Of a DNA stretch of 64,000 nt, positions 10,229-19,985 are shown piece after piece. The notes below the pieces were generated by a model, which ran no database searches, was not told the DNA's origin, and saw only the letters and a list, made by a program, of their open reading frames with translations. This DNA comes from an uncultured Tateyamaria sp. (GTDB lineage Bacteria; Pseudomonadota; Alphaproteobacteria; Rhodobacterales; Rhodobacteraceae): NCBI RefSeq assembly GCF_947503385.1, contig NZ_CANNDO010000005.1, forward strand, positions 186,001-250,000, given 5' to 3'. How positions within the stretch are numbered: the stretch's first letter is position 1; every line of letters starts with the position of its first letter. Position numbers and translations under genes: made by a program.

Positions 10229-11333
10229 GGGCACTCTCGTCATGTTCTGCGTTCAGTTTGTCCCAGTCAAAGACCACGCCAGTGCCGGGGGTGTCAGGGG
10301 CCACGGCCATGTGGTTCTCGATCACGAGGGGCCGGGTAGTGTAAGTGTCGATGGGAAAGGAATGCACCTCCAGCCAGCCCGAATGCGCCTGCGACGCCAT
10401 CAGGCTCACGTGGAGTTCCTGCATCCCGTGCGAGCAGACGGGAATGCCGTGTTGTTTCGACAGTTTCGCCACCTGCAACCATCCGGTAATGCCACCGCAA
10501 TTGGATGCATCGGGTTGAACAAAGCTGAGCTTTGCGTCGGCAAAGGCGTATTCAAACTCGTGGATCGTATGCAGGTTTTCCCCCATGGCCAGCGGCATTC
10601 CCGTCTGTTCGGCGATCTGACCGTAGCCTTTGTAGTCGTCGGGGATCGTCGGTTCCTCGAACCAAAGCAGATCATAGGGCTCAAAGGCGTTCGCCGCCGC
10701 AATCGCTTGTTCGACGCTCATGCCGTAGTTTGCGTCGACCATAAAGGCGACGTCAGGGCCGATCATCTCGCGAATCGCGGCGATGCGGGCGACATCTTCG
10801 GCCAATGTGGGTTGGCCGATCTTGATCTTGACCCCGTTATGGCCCCGGTCAAGGTAGCCTTGGATCGACGCGAGCAGTTTGGGCAGCGGAAAGTTGAGGT
10901 CGATCCCGCCCGCATAGGCCTTGCACCGGTCGGAAGCGCCGCCAGCCATCCGCACCAGCGACTGTTCCCGCGCGTGTCCACGCAAATCCCACAGCGCGAT
11001 ATCCACCGCCGAAATGGCAAAACTTGCGACACCGCCCCGCGCCACGTAATGCACATGCCACTGCATCGCGTCATAGAGCGTTTCCACCGCGTCCGCGTCA
11101 CGGCCCCGCAAAAACGGCGCAAGGTCGTGATCGATCATCGCCTTGATCGCATGTCCTCCTTTGCCGCCGGTATAGGTGTAGCCTGTGCCGCTGCTGCCAT
11201 CGGCCAGGGTCACGGTCGCGGTGATCAGTTCAAAATGAGTGTGGTCGCCGTGCTTGGCATCGCTGAGCACCTCGGCCAAGGGCAAATTGAACCGGCGCGT
11301 TTCAACGCGCGCGATGCTGCGACTGCCTGTCAT
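10221..11333 (-). CDS. Mandelate racemase/muconate lactonizing enzyme family dehydratase
   Basis: An enolase-superfamily enzyme of 370 residues. It shows the KxK catalytic lysines in VKIKIG, metal ligands in MVDANYG, FEEP and GEN, and later QPDASNCGG and CSHGMQ, which hold the acid/base Asp and His of the mandelate racemase subgroup. Members with this pattern dehydrate acid sugars; it recalls talarate/galactarate dehydratases, but the substrate is uncertain. The ATG at 11333 follows GGAGG (minus strand, gcgggaggatattttcag). It is first in a three-gene operon with two dehydrogenases. Confidence 0.85.
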   Translation of the reverse strand: MTGSRSIARVETRRFNLPLAEVLSDAKHGDHTHFELITATVTLADGSSGTGYTYTGGKGGHAIKAMIDHDLAPFLRGRDADAVETLYDAMQWHVHYVARGGVASFAISAVDIALWDLRGHAREQSLVRMAGGASDRCKAYAGGIDLNFPLPKLLASIQGYLDRGHNGVKIKIGQPTLAEDVARIAAIREMIGPDVAFMVDANYGMSVEQAIAAANAFEPYDLLWFEEPTIPDDYKGYGQIAEQTGMPLAMGENLHTIHEFEYAFADAKLSFVQPDASNCGGITGWLQVAKLSKQHGIPVCSHGMQELHVSLMASQAHSGWLEVHSFPIDTYTTRPLVIENHMAVAPDTPGTGVVFDWDKLNAEHDESAHG

Positions 11334-11528
11334 CTGAAAATATCCTCCCGCGTGCGTCTCCTGACGCAACGCAGGCACCGTAGCCGCAGGCATCCAGATA
11401 CGTCAACGACGGGACCCGACTGACCGAGCCGCACAGATTTTCCGCAGCGTAAATTCTGCGGGTCATTTAACCCCGCCCGGTCCTCGCCTACAGTGCAGGA
11501 TCACCAAAGAGGACAGGGAGGGCTTTGT

Positions 11529-13253
11529 ATGGTGCACGCAGATCGGCCATGGCAGGCGTTTTATGGGCCAAATGTACGCCCGGACATCGGGACATCGTCC
11601 TACAGGAACCTGCCTGAGCTTATTCGGTCGGTCGCAGAGACCTACAAGTCGGGCAAGGCGTTCACCTGCTGTCTGCCCAACGGAATGAACGGCACGCTGA
11701 CCTTTGCCCAAGTGGACGAGATGTCGGACGCGCTGGCCGTGTACCTGCGCGAGGTGGCGGGTCTGTCCGCAGGGGACCACGTGGCGGTTCAGATGCCGAA
11801 TTCCCTGAGTTTTCCCGTCGCTGCCTTTGGCGTGTTCAAGGCCGGGTGCGTGCTGGTCAATGTCAATCCGCTCTATACTGCGGATGAGATGGCCAAGCAG
11901 TTCGAGGATGCCGAACCGCACGCGCTGATTATCGCGGACATGTTCGCCGACAAGGTGCCAGCGGCAACCCGCGGCCACCCTATACCGAACGTCATCGTCA
12001 CACGTGTGGCGGAATTCCTGCCGGTCCTGCCGCGCGGCATCGTCGGGTTGGTGCAGAAATACTGGGATCGGTCCGTGAAACCGGTCGAAACGGCACATGT
12101 GCGCCTGCCCGAGGCGCTGAAGGCGGGGCGCAACCGCATTGCATCCGACCACGTGGAGGTCGGCGCCTATCACCAATCCATCGGTCACGACGATCTGGCC
12201 GTGTTGCAGTACACCGGCGGGACAACCGGCGTGGCCAAAGGCGCGATGCTGACCCACGGGAACCTGATCCTGAACATGGAACAGGCGATGGAACTGCTTG
12301 CCGGTGATCTGGAAAAGGGGGGAGAGGTCGTTCTGACCGCGCTGCCCCTCTACCACATTTTTGCGTTTACGGTGAACATGTTGGCCTTTTACTGGCTGGG
12401 TGCGCGTAACATTCTGATCCCAAACCCGCGGCCCCTGTCGAATGTCAAACGCGCGTTCGAAAACTACAAGATCACGTGGATGAGTGGTGTGAACACGCTG
12501 TTTAACGCGCTGTGCAACGAAGTGTGGTTCACCGACTCGCCGCCCAAACACCTGAAATTTGCAGGTGCCGGTGGAATGGCGCTGCAATCATCGGTGGCGG
12601 AGCGTTGGCGCGAGGTGACCGGGACCGAGGTGGTGCAGGGCTATGGCCTCACGGAAACCTCGCCCGTGCTGACATTTGAGCCGCATGGCAAGGCGCGCGA
12701 GGGTACAATCGGTATTCCTGTCCCGTCCACGGATGTGGCCTGTTTCGCCGAAGACGGCACCAAGCTGGCTATAGGCGAGACCGGAGAGATTGGCGCACGC
12801 GGCCCCCAGATTATGAAGGGCTACTGGAAAAAACCGGACGAGACCGAAAAGGTCATGAACGGCGATTATTTCCTGACGGGTGACATCGGGTACATGGATT
12901 CAGACGGCTATATCCGCATCGTGGATCGCAAGAAGGACATGGTGGTTGTGTCCGGCTTTAACGTCTACCCCAACGAGGTCGAAGACGTGCTGGCTGCCCA
13001 TCCCGGCATCACCGAGGCCGCCGTGATCGGCGTGCCGGACGCGGCCAGCGGTGAGGCGGTCAAGGCGTTCATCGTCAAGGGCGACGACAGCCTGACGGTT
13101 GAACAGGTCCGCGCCTACTGCAAAGAGCATCTGACCAATTACAAGGTGCCCAAACAGGTCGAATTCCGCGACGAACTGCCGAAATCCAATGTCGGCAAAA
13201 TCCTCAGAAAAGACCTGCGCGCCGAGCAAACAGCGCAGATTGCAGCGGAGTAA
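11529..13253 (+). CDS. AMP-dependent acyl-CoA synthetase (FadD-like)
   Basis: A long-chain fatty acid-CoA ligase type enzyme of 574 residues in the ANL superfamily. It activates a carboxylate via an acyl-adenylate. Visible motifs are the P-loop-like YTGGTTGVAKGA, the YGLTETSP motif, the hinge region TGDIGYMDSDGYIRIVDRKKD and the catalytic C-terminal Lys in KSNVGKILRK. The ATG at 11529 is preceded by GGGAGG. Six bases later comes a BASS-type organic-anion symporter gene, suggesting uptake followed by CoA activation. Whether it serves fatty acids or the substrate of the operon at 15 kb is unknown. Confidence 0.9.
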   Translation: MVHADRPWQAFYGPNVRPDIGTSSYRNLPELIRSVAETYKSGKAFTCCLPNGMNGTLTFAQVDEMSDALAVYLREVAGLSAGDHVAVQMPNSLSFPVAAFGVFKAGCVLVNVNPLYTADEMAKQFEDAEPHALIIADMFADKVPAATRGHPIPNVIVTRVAEFLPVLPRGIVGLVQKYWDRSVKPVETAHVRLPEALKAGRNRIASDHVEVGAYHQSIGHDDLAVLQYTGGTTGVAKGAMLTHGNLILNMEQAMELLAGDLEKGGEVVLTALPLYHIFAFTVNMLAFYWLGARNILIPNPRPLSNVKRAFENYKITWMSGVNTLFNALCNEVWFTDSPPKHLKFAGAGGMALQSSVAERWREVTGTEVVQGYGLTETSPVLTFEPHGKAREGTIGIPVPSTDVACFAEDGTKLAIGETGEIGARGPQIMKGYWKKPDETEKVMNGDYFLTGDIGYMDSDGYIRIVDRKKDMVVVSGFNVYPNEVEDVLAAHPGITEAAVIGVPDAASGEAVKAFIVKGDDSLTVEQVRAYCKEHLTNYKVPKQVEFRDELPKSNVGKILRKDLRAEQTAQIAAE

Positions 13254-13259
13254 GCCGAG

Positions 13260-14141
13260 ATGGTTGATGAGTTCACACAAACGCTGCTGGGCATCATGGT
13301 TGCGGTCATCATGCTGGGCATGGGCGCGTCCCTGACGCCGCGCGATTTCTATCTGGCGCTGCGCCGTCCCTACGGTCTCGCCATCGGGGTGGTCAGCCAA
13401 TATGGCATCATGCCGCTCTTGGGCTTTCTGTTGGCGCTGATGCTGTCGGTGCCGGAAACCATCGCTGTCGGCATCCTGATTATGGCTTGTATGCCCGGTG
13501 GGACAACGTCCAACATCTTTACCTACTTTTCCAAGGGCAATCTGGCGCTGTCAGTGCTGATGACGGTCACCTCGACCGTGTTTGGCGTCATTTTGATCCC
13601 GCTGATCCTGCTGCTCTATGCCGCCGCGCTCGATCTGGAAATCCCGCGCGAAGACATCATCAAAGTGCTGATCGTCCTGCTGGTGCCCGTGGCCATCGGC
13701 ATGACGCTGCGCAAATTGAACCCGAATGCTGGCGCGGTGATGGAGTTCCTGGGCTCGATCCTTGGCGCGTTCTTCATTGTGTTCATCGCGGTGACGTGGG
13801 TCCCGCAGAACTGGCAGTTCCTGCTGAACACCACGGCTGCGACCTATGTGGCGGCGATCGGTCTGGGCGTTGTGGGCATCACCATCGGGTATTTCTTTGC
13901 CACCTCGCTCAAGCTGCATCCGCGCAACGCGCGCACCGTGGCGCTGGAGACGGGCATTCAGAACGGGCCGCTGGCAATTGCCATCGTGGTGTTCACTTTC
14001 CCGCCCGAGCAACAACAGGCAATCATGGCGGTGCCCGCACTCTATTCGCTGTTCATTGTGATGACGTCGACGCTGGTGACATTTGTGTTCCGGCGCGCCA
14101 ACACGGCGGCAGAACAGAAACTGCCTGACGGGCTGCTCTGA
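13260..14141 (+). CDS. Bile acid:sodium symporter (BASS) family transporter
   Basis: A 293-residue inner-membrane protein with about nine or ten hydrophobic helices. It has the BASS signatures CMPGGTTSNIFTYFSKGN and ALETGIQNGPLA, which line the sodium and substrate sites. Family members import organic anions with Na+. Tight spacing to the upstream acyl-CoA synthetase (6 nt) predicts a two-gene operon in which the imported acid is activated with CoA. Confidence 0.9.
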   Translation: MVDEFTQTLLGIMVAVIMLGMGASLTPRDFYLALRRPYGLAIGVVSQYGIMPLLGFLLALMLSVPETIAVGILIMACMPGGTTSNIFTYFSKGNLALSVLMTVTSTVFGVILIPLILLLYAAALDLEIPREDIIKVLIVLLVPVAIGMTLRKLNPNAGAVMEFLGSILGAFFIVFIAVTWVPQNWQFLLNTTAATYVAAIGLGVVGITIGYFFATSLKLHPRNARTVALETGIQNGPLAIAIVVFTFPPEQQQAIMAVPALYSLFIVMTSTLVTFVFRRANTAAEQKLPDGLL

Positions 14142-14144
14142 CGG

Positions 14145-14921
14145 TCAGGCGCGCGGACGTGCCGGGGCTTGTAGCCGGTCGTGGATGTCACGCCGGTGCA
14201 GGTCCAGCACGTCCGCCAGCTGTGTCTTGAGCCGCTCGTAGCGGGAACTGGGCACCGGAACCGAAATCGCATAGATGCGCCCGACCGGGTCCTGCATGGC
14301 AAAGCCAAGCGCGGACACGCCTTCGGTGTGATTGTCTTCGTCGCGGGCGAGCGCGCCGTCCCGGATGGTCTGGATTTCCTGTAACAACAGGGGCAGGCGG
14401 CCCATCGCACCGGGTTCGCTTTCGCTTTCGGCCAGCGCGAGCCGCGCGGCGTCACCTTCGTCGAGACAGGCAAGGGCGGCCTTGCCGTTGGCGGTGGTGG
14501 TGAGCGGAAAGCGTTCGCCGATGCTTGAGACCGTGCGCAACCGGTGCCGCCCGACGATCTGGTCGACAAAGAGCATCCGGGTGCCCTCCATGACGGCGAG
14601 GTCGACGGTCTCGCCGGTTTCGTCCGCGATACGCTGCATCGTGGGCCGCAGCAGGTCCTTGGTATCGCGCACCGAGGCCTGTGCGAGCATCTGGATTTCG
14701 GGGCCAAGCCGGATGCCGCCACTGCCGTCTTCGGTCGAGATGAATCCCTCGGACGCCAGCGCGCCCACGATCCGCTGTACCGTAGAGCGGGGCAAGCCGA
14801 CCTTGCGCGCAATCTGCCCAAGGCTCAGGCCCTGCGTTTCCTTGCCCAAAGCGCGCAGAATGTCGGCGGCGCGCGCAATCACTTGAATTCCAGTAACTTT
14901 CTGATCGTTCTCGGGTGTCAT
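14145..14921 (-). CDS. IclR-family transcriptional regulator
   Basis: A 258-residue regulator: an N-terminal winged helix-turn-helix (about residues 10-70, GLSLGQIARKVGLPRSTVQR) and a C-terminal IclR effector domain (DETGETVDLAVMEGTRMLFV). It starts at the ATG at 14921; the open frame continues to 15917 only as an antisense shadow of the cyclase gene. It is divergent from the large catabolic operon beginning at 15063 and is the likely local regulator. An inverted repeat in the shared promoter region may be its operator. Confidence 0.93.
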   Translation of the reverse strand: MTPENDQKVTGIQVIARAADILRALGKETQGLSLGQIARKVGLPRSTVQRIVGALASEGFISTEDGSGGIRLGPEIQMLAQASVRDTKDLLRPTMQRIADETGETVDLAVMEGTRMLFVDQIVGRHRLRTVSSIGERFPLTTTANGKAALACLDEGDAARLALAESESEPGAMGRLPLLLQEIQTIRDGALARDEDNHTEGVSALGFAMQDPVGRIYAISVPVPSSRYERLKTQLADVLDLHRRDIHDRLQAPARPRA

Positions 14922-15016
14922 GCGGCAGCGCGTTCCAGCAGATGTCCAGTGGTTCAGGGCGTTTACGCTAGACCACGATGCGGTGCAAATCAAGAGTTGA
15001 CCGTAATATGATACAG

Positions 15017-15032
15017 TTGCACCATGATGCAA
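15017..15032. promoter_or_regulatory. Candidate IclR operator in divergent promoter region
   Basis: The inverted repeat TTGCA-N6-TGCAA lies between the divergent IclR gene and the catabolic operon, 31 nt upstream of the cyclase ATG. A TTGACC element (14997-15002), possibly a -35 box, lies just upstream, so a bound regulator would overlap the promoter. Assignment to IclR is inferred from position. Confidence 0.4.
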
Positions 15033-15062
15033 AACATCTGACTGAGTCTGTGGGAGGACACG

Positions 15063-15902
15063 ATGGCCATCACGGTGCGTGGGATCGAATTTCAGGAAAA
15101 CGACAACAACGACATGGGGCTGGAGTTTGTAAACCTCAGCCACCGCTACGGGTTTCAATGCCCGAACTGGCCGTACTTCAAGGACGTCCAGATTGATCGC
15201 AAGCACTACATGGCCAAGTCGGGTGTGCTGTCCCAGACGATCACCACGACGATGCACGTCACCACTCACATCGACGCCCCGGCCCATGTGGTGCAGGGCA
15301 CGCCCTTTATCGACGAGGTGCCGCTGCCGCATTTCTTTGGCTCGGGCCTCGTGGTCAGCATCCCCAAGAAGAAGTGGGAGCAGATCACGGCGGACGATCT
15401 GGAAAAGGCCTGCGGTCATGCGATCCGCAAGAACGATGTGCTGATCATCAACACCGGCTGGCACAAACAATATGAAGACGGCGATTACTTTGCCTATTGT
15501 CCGGGGCTGGTCCGGTCGGCGGCGGACTGGATGGTGGAAAAGGGGATCAAGGTGGTGGGCCACGATACGCAGGCCAATGACCACCCGCTGGCCACTGCCA
15601 TCGGCCCGCAGCGCAACGGCCCGATCCTGCCGCATCTGGAGGCGGAATATCTGGAATGGTCCGGCGGCACCCCATGGGAGGTGGATTTTCCCGAATGGGA
15701 ACCCGTACACCAGACGCTGTTCAAGAACGGCATTTTGGGGATCGAGAATGTGGGCGGTGATCTGGACCGGGTCACGGGCAAACGTGTGACCTTTGCCTTT
15801 TTCCCATGGAACTGGGACCGGGGGGATGGCTGCATCATCCGGCTGGTAGCGATGATGGACAAGGGCCAGCAGTACCGCATCGAACCCGGCGCGGATTTCT
15901 GA
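15063..15902 (+). CDS. Cyclase-family metal-dependent hydrolase
   Basis: A 279-residue cytoplasmic member of the cyclase/KynB family. The metal-binding motif is THIDAPAHV with upstream MHVT, and the protein has the fold's second conserved region NDVLIINTGWHK and a VVGHDTQANDHPL segment. Unlike the Tat-exported homologue in the urease operon (4260-5081), it has no signal peptide. Such enzymes hydrolyse formamides, lactones or cyclic imides. First gene of the 15-27 kb operon; the ATG follows GGGAGGACACG. Confidence 0.87.
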   Translation: MAITVRGIEFQENDNNDMGLEFVNLSHRYGFQCPNWPYFKDVQIDRKHYMAKSGVLSQTITTTMHVTTHIDAPAHVVQGTPFIDEVPLPHFFGSGLVVSIPKKKWEQITADDLEKACGHAIRKNDVLIINTGWHKQYEDGDYFAYCPGLVRSAADWMVEKGIKVVGHDTQANDHPLATAIGPQRNGPILPHLEAEYLEWSGGTPWEVDFPEWEPVHQTLFKNGILGIENVGGDLDRVTGKRVTFAFFPWNWDRGDGCIIRLVAMMDKGQQYRIEPGADF

Positions 15903-15906
15903 GCCG

Positions 15907-16260
15907 ATGCGGATCAAGCGGTTCGAAGATGCTGAAACCTACGAGGCCCCGAACCATTGGGGTGTCACGGGGCTGCGGTTGCAGGGGTTCGAGGACGGCG
16001 GCCCGGAAAACCAGTGGGTCGGGTTCAGCCAGTTTCTGCCCGGCGGCGGGGCGGGGCCGGACAGCACGCCCTTTGAAAAAGTCTATGTGGTGCTCGACGG
16101 CGAGATGACGATCGAATGGGATGGGCAGACGGACGTATTGCGCGCCATGGACAGTTGCACCGTGCCGCCGGGGCAGGTGCGCCGCATCGAGAACCGCAGC
16201 AACCACGTCTGCAAGATGCTGGTCGTGATCCCATACCCAGAAGGAGGGCGCCCGACATGA
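15907..16260 (+). CDS. Cupin-domain protein
   Basis: A small 117-residue single-domain cupin, with a jelly-roll pattern around STPFEKVYVVLDGEMTIEWDG and the second motif PPGQVRRIENRSNH. Typical metal ligands are incomplete (few His in motif 1), so it may be a sugar- or acid-binding or isomerase-type cupin rather than a dioxygenase. It starts 5 nt after the cyclase and overlaps the following SDR gene by 4 nt. Confidence 0.8.
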   Translation: MRIKRFEDAETYEAPNHWGVTGLRLQGFEDGGPENQWVGFSQFLPGGGAGPDSTPFEKVYVVLDGEMTIEWDGQTDVLRAMDSCTVPPGQVRRIENRSNHVCKMLVVIPYPEGGRPT

Positions 16261-17042
16261 GCCTGTCTGATCCGCTTTCTTTCTTTGATGTGACAGGCAA
16301 GGTGGCGCTGATCACCGGCGCGTCCGGCGCATTTGGCGCAGTGGCCGCAGAATGCCTGTCGGGGGCCGGGTGCAAGGTCGTGTTGGCGGCAGGAAACGCG
16401 ACTGCTTTGGCCGAGGTCGCCAACAGATGCAAAGGCGAAACGCATCAGATCAACGCCCGCCCCGACAGCGAAGCCGCGTGCGCGGAGATGGTCGCGCAGG
16501 CCGTCGCGGCATTTGGCCGGCTTGATATCCTTGTGGTGGCCTCAGGTATGAACAAGGTGGCCAAGATCGACGCGATGGAGCCCGAGACATTCACCGACGT
16601 CATGGATGCCAATGTCACACAAAGCTGGCTGATGGCGCGTGCCGCGACCACACAGATGCAGGCGCAGGGGGAGGGTGGCAAGATTGTCCTCATGTCCTCG
16701 GCCCGCGGTTTGCTGGGCCACCCGGCGGGCTACACCGCCTATTGCGCGTCCAAGGCCGCCGTGGACGGGATCACCAAAGCGTTGGGCTGCGAGTTGGGGC
16801 CGACGGGGATCACCGTGAACGCGATTGCGCCCACGGTGTTTCGCTCGCCCCTGACCGCGTGGATGTTCGAGGATACGCAGGAGGCCAAGGCGGTGCGTGG
16901 CGGGTTCCTGACCCGCGTGCCCAAAGGTCGTCTGGGTGAACCCGAAGACCTTGCCGGGCCTCTGTTGTTCCTGTCGTCGCGGGCCAGCGATTTTTACACC
17001 GGTCACATCCTCTATGCCGATGGCGGATACACCGCCGGATGA
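16257..17042 (+). CDS. SDR-family oxidoreductase
   Basis: A 261-residue short-chain dehydrogenase with the TGASGAFG cofactor motif (a variant of TGxxxGxG), catalytic Ser in MSSARG and the YCASK active-site pair; the end is YADGGYTAG. The ATG at 16257 overlaps the cupin stop (ATGA) and fits the family start. Its product likely feeds or follows the hydroxyacyl-CoA-type dehydrogenase encoded next, with which it overlaps by 4 nt. Confidence 0.88.
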   Translation: MSLSDPLSFFDVTGKVALITGASGAFGAVAAECLSGAGCKVVLAAGNATALAEVANRCKGETHQINARPDSEAACAEMVAQAVAAFGRLDILVVASGMNKVAKIDAMEPETFTDVMDANVTQSWLMARAATTQMQAQGEGGKIVLMSSARGLLGHPAGYTAYCASKAAVDGITKALGCELGPTGITVNAIAPTVFRSPLTAWMFEDTQEAKAVRGGFLTRVPKGRLGEPEDLAGPLLFLSSRASDFYTGHILYADGGYTAG

Positions 17043-17956
17043 GCCGCGTTGCTGTCATAGGCGCGGGACTGATGGGTCACGGCATCGCACTGACCTTTGC
17101 GCGGGCGGGCCATGCGGTGATCATCAGTGACCCGGTCGACGACATGCGCGCCACGGCGCTGGACCGCATCGCGCAAAGCCTTGCGCTGTTGGGTGCGGCA
17201 CCGCCCGAGATTGCGGCTGCCTGTGCCAACGTCACGGTGACGCCGTCGCTGGCAGAAGCCGTAGTGGACGCCGATGTGGTGTTCGAGGCCGCACCCGAGA
17301 AACTCACGTTGAAACAGGCCATCTTTGCCGAAGTCGAGGCGCACGCGCCGGATACGGCAATTCTCGCCTCCAACACATCTGTTATCCCGATCACGCAGAT
17401 CATGGGCGGATTGAACACACGTCACCGCGCGCTGGGCACCCATTGGTGGAACCCGCCGCACATGATCCCGCTGGTCGAGGTGGTCAAGACCGAGTGGACC
17501 AACCCGTCCCATGCCGAAACCATGCACGACTTGCTCGCTGGTGCGGGCAAAACGCCCGTGATGGTCGAAAAGGACGTGCCGGGGTTTATCGGCAACCGGT
17601 TGCAACACGCGCTCTGGCGCGAGGCGATCAGTCTGGTGGAGAACGGCATCTGCACGGCACAGGCCGTGGATGACGTGGTCAAGACCAGCTTTGGCCGCCG
17701 TCTTGCGGTGCTTGGTCCGCTCGAAAATGCGGACCTCGTGGGGCTGGAGTTGACACAGGACATCCATGCGCAGGTATTGTTTGACCTTGAGGCCAGCCCG
17801 TCGCCGTCCCCGTTGTTGCAGCAGTTGCGAGATGCGGGGCGCACCGGCATGGCCGCAGGCGCAGGGTTTAGGGAGTGGGAGCGTGGCGATCTCGACGCCA
17901 CAAAACAGAAAGTCGCGGATCATCTGAGGAAACTAGAGGCGATACTGCCCGACTGA
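17039..17956 (+). CDS. 3-hydroxyacyl-CoA dehydrogenase family protein (carnitine dehydrogenase-like)
   Basis: A 305-residue NAD-dependent dehydrogenase with an N-terminal Rossmann motif (VIGAGLMGHGIA), the SNTS segment, the GTHWWNPPHMIPLVEV catalytic region with its conserved His, and the C-terminal helical domain after DVPGFIGNRLQHAL. This single-domain format resembles L-carnitine dehydrogenases and L-gulonate 3-dehydrogenases rather than beta-oxidation FadB. A BKACE enzyme in the same operon fits oxidation of a 3-hydroxy acid to a beta-keto acid followed by cleavage, as in carnitine degradation. The actual substrate is unknown. Confidence 0.85.
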   Translation: MSRVAVIGAGLMGHGIALTFARAGHAVIISDPVDDMRATALDRIAQSLALLGAAPPEIAAACANVTVTPSLAEAVVDADVVFEAAPEKLTLKQAIFAEVEAHAPDTAILASNTSVIPITQIMGGLNTRHRALGTHWWNPPHMIPLVEVVKTEWTNPSHAETMHDLLAGAGKTPVMVEKDVPGFIGNRLQHALWREAISLVENGICTAQAVDDVVKTSFGRRLAVLGPLENADLVGLELTQDIHAQVLFDLEASPSPSPLLQQLRDAGRTGMAAGAGFREWERGDLDATKQKVADHLRKLEAILPD

Positions 17957-17981
17957 TCCGGACATATTGGGAGGAAAAAAC

Positions 17982-19250
17982 ATGAAAAACACGTCCAGAC
18001 GCCAGTTCATGGGGGCCTTGGCCGCCGGCGTGGCCGCACCGGCCATTCTTCGATCGACCCGCGCCTATGCGCAGTCGCCGACGATCCGGGTGGGGTTTGT
18101 TACGCCGTCGACCGGGCCGCTGGCGGGCTTTGCCGAGGCCGATGACTACATCCTCGAAGGGTTGCGCGCGCATTTCGCGGGTGGCGTGACCAACAACGGC
18201 AAGTCCTACAACATCGAAATCATCAAGAAGGACAGCCAGTCCAACCCCAACCGTGCCGCCGAGGTGGCCGCCGAACTGATCCTTTCGGACGAGGTGGATA
18301 TCATCACCGCCGCCGCAACGCCCGACACCACGAACCCGGTGGCCGATCAGGCCGAGATCAACGAGATCCCCTGCATCACCACGGACGCGCCATGGCAGCC
18401 CTATTTCTTTGGTCGTGGCGGCAATCCGGCCGAAGGCTTCGCCTATACCTACCACTTCTTCTGGGGCCTAGAGGACGTGATCGCGAACTTCACCGGTCTC
18501 TGGAACGGCAGCGGCGTGGCCAAGAAGGTCGGCGGGCTGTTCCCGAACGACGCCGATGGCAACGCATGGGGGGATGCGAAGCTGGGACTGCCGCCCGCGC
18601 TTGCCGCCCAAGGGTTTGAGCTGACCGATCCGGGGCGCTACCAACCGCTGTCAGATGATTTTTCGAACTATATCAGTGCGTTCAAGGACGCAGGCTGCGA
18701 GATTGTGACCGGTGTGATGATCCCGCCCGACTTTGGCACCTTTTGGGCGCAGGCCGCGCAACAGGGGTTCAATCCCAAGGTTGCAACCATTGGCAAAGCG
18801 CTGCTGTTCCCGTCGGCCATCGAAGCACTTGGGGATCGTGGCATCGGCCTCACCTCCGAAATCTGGTGGTCGCCGAACCATCCGTTCAGCTCGTCCCTGA
18901 CGGGCACATCGGCGGGCGATCTGGCTGGCGGGTATTCCACCGCAACGGGCCGTCCGTGGACGCAACCCATTGGGTTCAAGCACGCACTGTTCGAAGTGGT
19001 CGCGGATGTCATTGCCCGTGCCGAGGACCTCGACGATGCCGACGCAATTGCGGCAGCCATCGGGGGCACGAACATCTCCACCATTGTGGGCGGCGTGAAC
19101 TGGTCCAATGGACCGGTGCCCAACGTGTCCAAGACGCCGCTGGTCTCGGGCCAATGGCAGAAGGCGGGTGACGGGGTTGAACTCGTGATCACCAACAACG
19201 CGCACGCGCCGGAGATTCCGGTCGGCGGCGAATTGCAGTTGCTTGGCTAA
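17982..19250 (+). CDS. Branched-chain amino acid-type ABC transporter substrate-binding protein (Tat signal)
   Basis: Periplasmic binding protein of the LivK/Peripla_BP_6 type, 422 residues. The N-terminus has a twin-arginine motif (SRRQFMG), a hydrophobic stretch and AYAQ as a probable cleavage site, so it is exported by Tat. The mature protein begins with the typical IRVGFVTPSTGPLAGF. The ATG at 17982 follows GGGAGG. It heads the transporter genes and probably delivers the operon's substrate to LivHM; the Liv class also transports aromatic acids and amides. Confidence 0.92.
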   Translation: MKNTSRRQFMGALAAGVAAPAILRSTRAYAQSPTIRVGFVTPSTGPLAGFAEADDYILEGLRAHFAGGVTNNGKSYNIEIIKKDSQSNPNRAAEVAAELILSDEVDIITAAATPDTTNPVADQAEINEIPCITTDAPWQPYFFGRGGNPAEGFAYTYHFFWGLEDVIANFTGLWNGSGVAKKVGGLFPNDADGNAWGDAKLGLPPALAAQGFELTDPGRYQPLSDDFSNYISAFKDAGCEIVTGVMIPPDFGTFWAQAAQQGFNPKVATIGKALLFPSAIEALGDRGIGLTSEIWWSPNHPFSSSLTGTSAGDLAGGYSTATGRPWTQPIGFKHALFEVVADVIARAEDLDDADAIAAAIGGTNISTIVGGVNWSNGPVPNVSKTPLVSGQWQKAGDGVELVITNNAHAPEIPVGGELQLLG

Positions 19251-19256
19251 GCACGG

Positions 19257-19985
19257 ATGTCGGCACTCTTGTCCGTTTCGGGGCTGCAAAAGTCCTTTGG
19301 GGCCGTGGTCGTGGCCGATGCGACGTCATTTGATGTCGCGTCGGGTGAGGCCGTGGGCATCCTCGGCCCCAACGGGGCGGGCAAGACGTCACTGTTCAAC
19401 CTGATCACCGGCGCGCTGAAGCCTTCGGGCGGGCGGATCACCTTTGACGGGGCGGACATCACGGCAAGCTCTGCGGCTGCGCGGTGCAAGATGGGCATCG
19501 CGCGGTCGTTCCAGATTCCGCAACCCTTTGGCGGGATGACCGTGTTTGAAAACGCACTGGTGGGGGCGACACAAGGGGCAGGGCTGTCGGGGCACGAGGC
19601 GGAGCAATACGCCATGGACGTGCTGGATCAGACGGGTCTTTTGGCCCGCGCCAACACACGGGCGGGCACGCTGACCCTGCTGGAGCGCAAGCGGCTGGAA
19701 CTGACCCGCGCGCTGGCTGCCAAACCCAAGCTGCTGCTGCTCGATGAGATCGCCGGTGGCTTGACCGAGGCCGAATGCCAATCCCTGATCGCAACGATCA
19801 AGGACATCCACGCGGGCGGCACTACGATCATCTGGATCGAACATGTCGTTCATGCGCTGATGGCGGTGGTGGAACGGCTGATCGTTATCGACTTTGGCAA
19901 AAAGATCGCCGAAGGCGCGCCGAAGCCGATCATGGAAAGCGCCGAGGTCAAGGAGATCTACCTGGGGGTGGACCCGGATGTCTGA
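19257..19985 (+). CDS. ABC transporter ATP-binding protein LivG-type
   Basis: Cytoplasmic ATPase of a branched-chain amino acid-type importer, 242 residues. Walker A is GPNGAGKTS, Walker B is LLLLDEIAGGL, and the switch His is in IWIEHVVHAL. The signature region is atypical (LTLLERKRLELTRAL rather than LSGGQ), which is normal for LivG-type proteins. It overlaps livF by 8 nt. Confidence 0.93.
   Translation: MSALLSVSGLQKSFGAVVVADATSFDVASGEAVGILGPNGAGKTSLFNLITGALKPSGGRITFDGADITASSAAARCKMGIARSFQIPQPFGGMTVFENALVGATQGAGLSGHEAEQYAMDVLDQTGLLARANTRAGTLTLLERKRLELTRALAAKPKLLLLDEIAGGLTEAECQSLIATIKDIHAGGTTIIWIEHVVHALMAVVERLIVIDFGKKIAEGAPKPIMESAEVKEIYLGVDPDV

Noticed and set aside
14922..15917. N-terminal extension of the IclR frame to 590 codons
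   Set aside because: The extension is antisense to the cyclase gene and contains no domain; the IclR domain begins right after the ATG at 14921.
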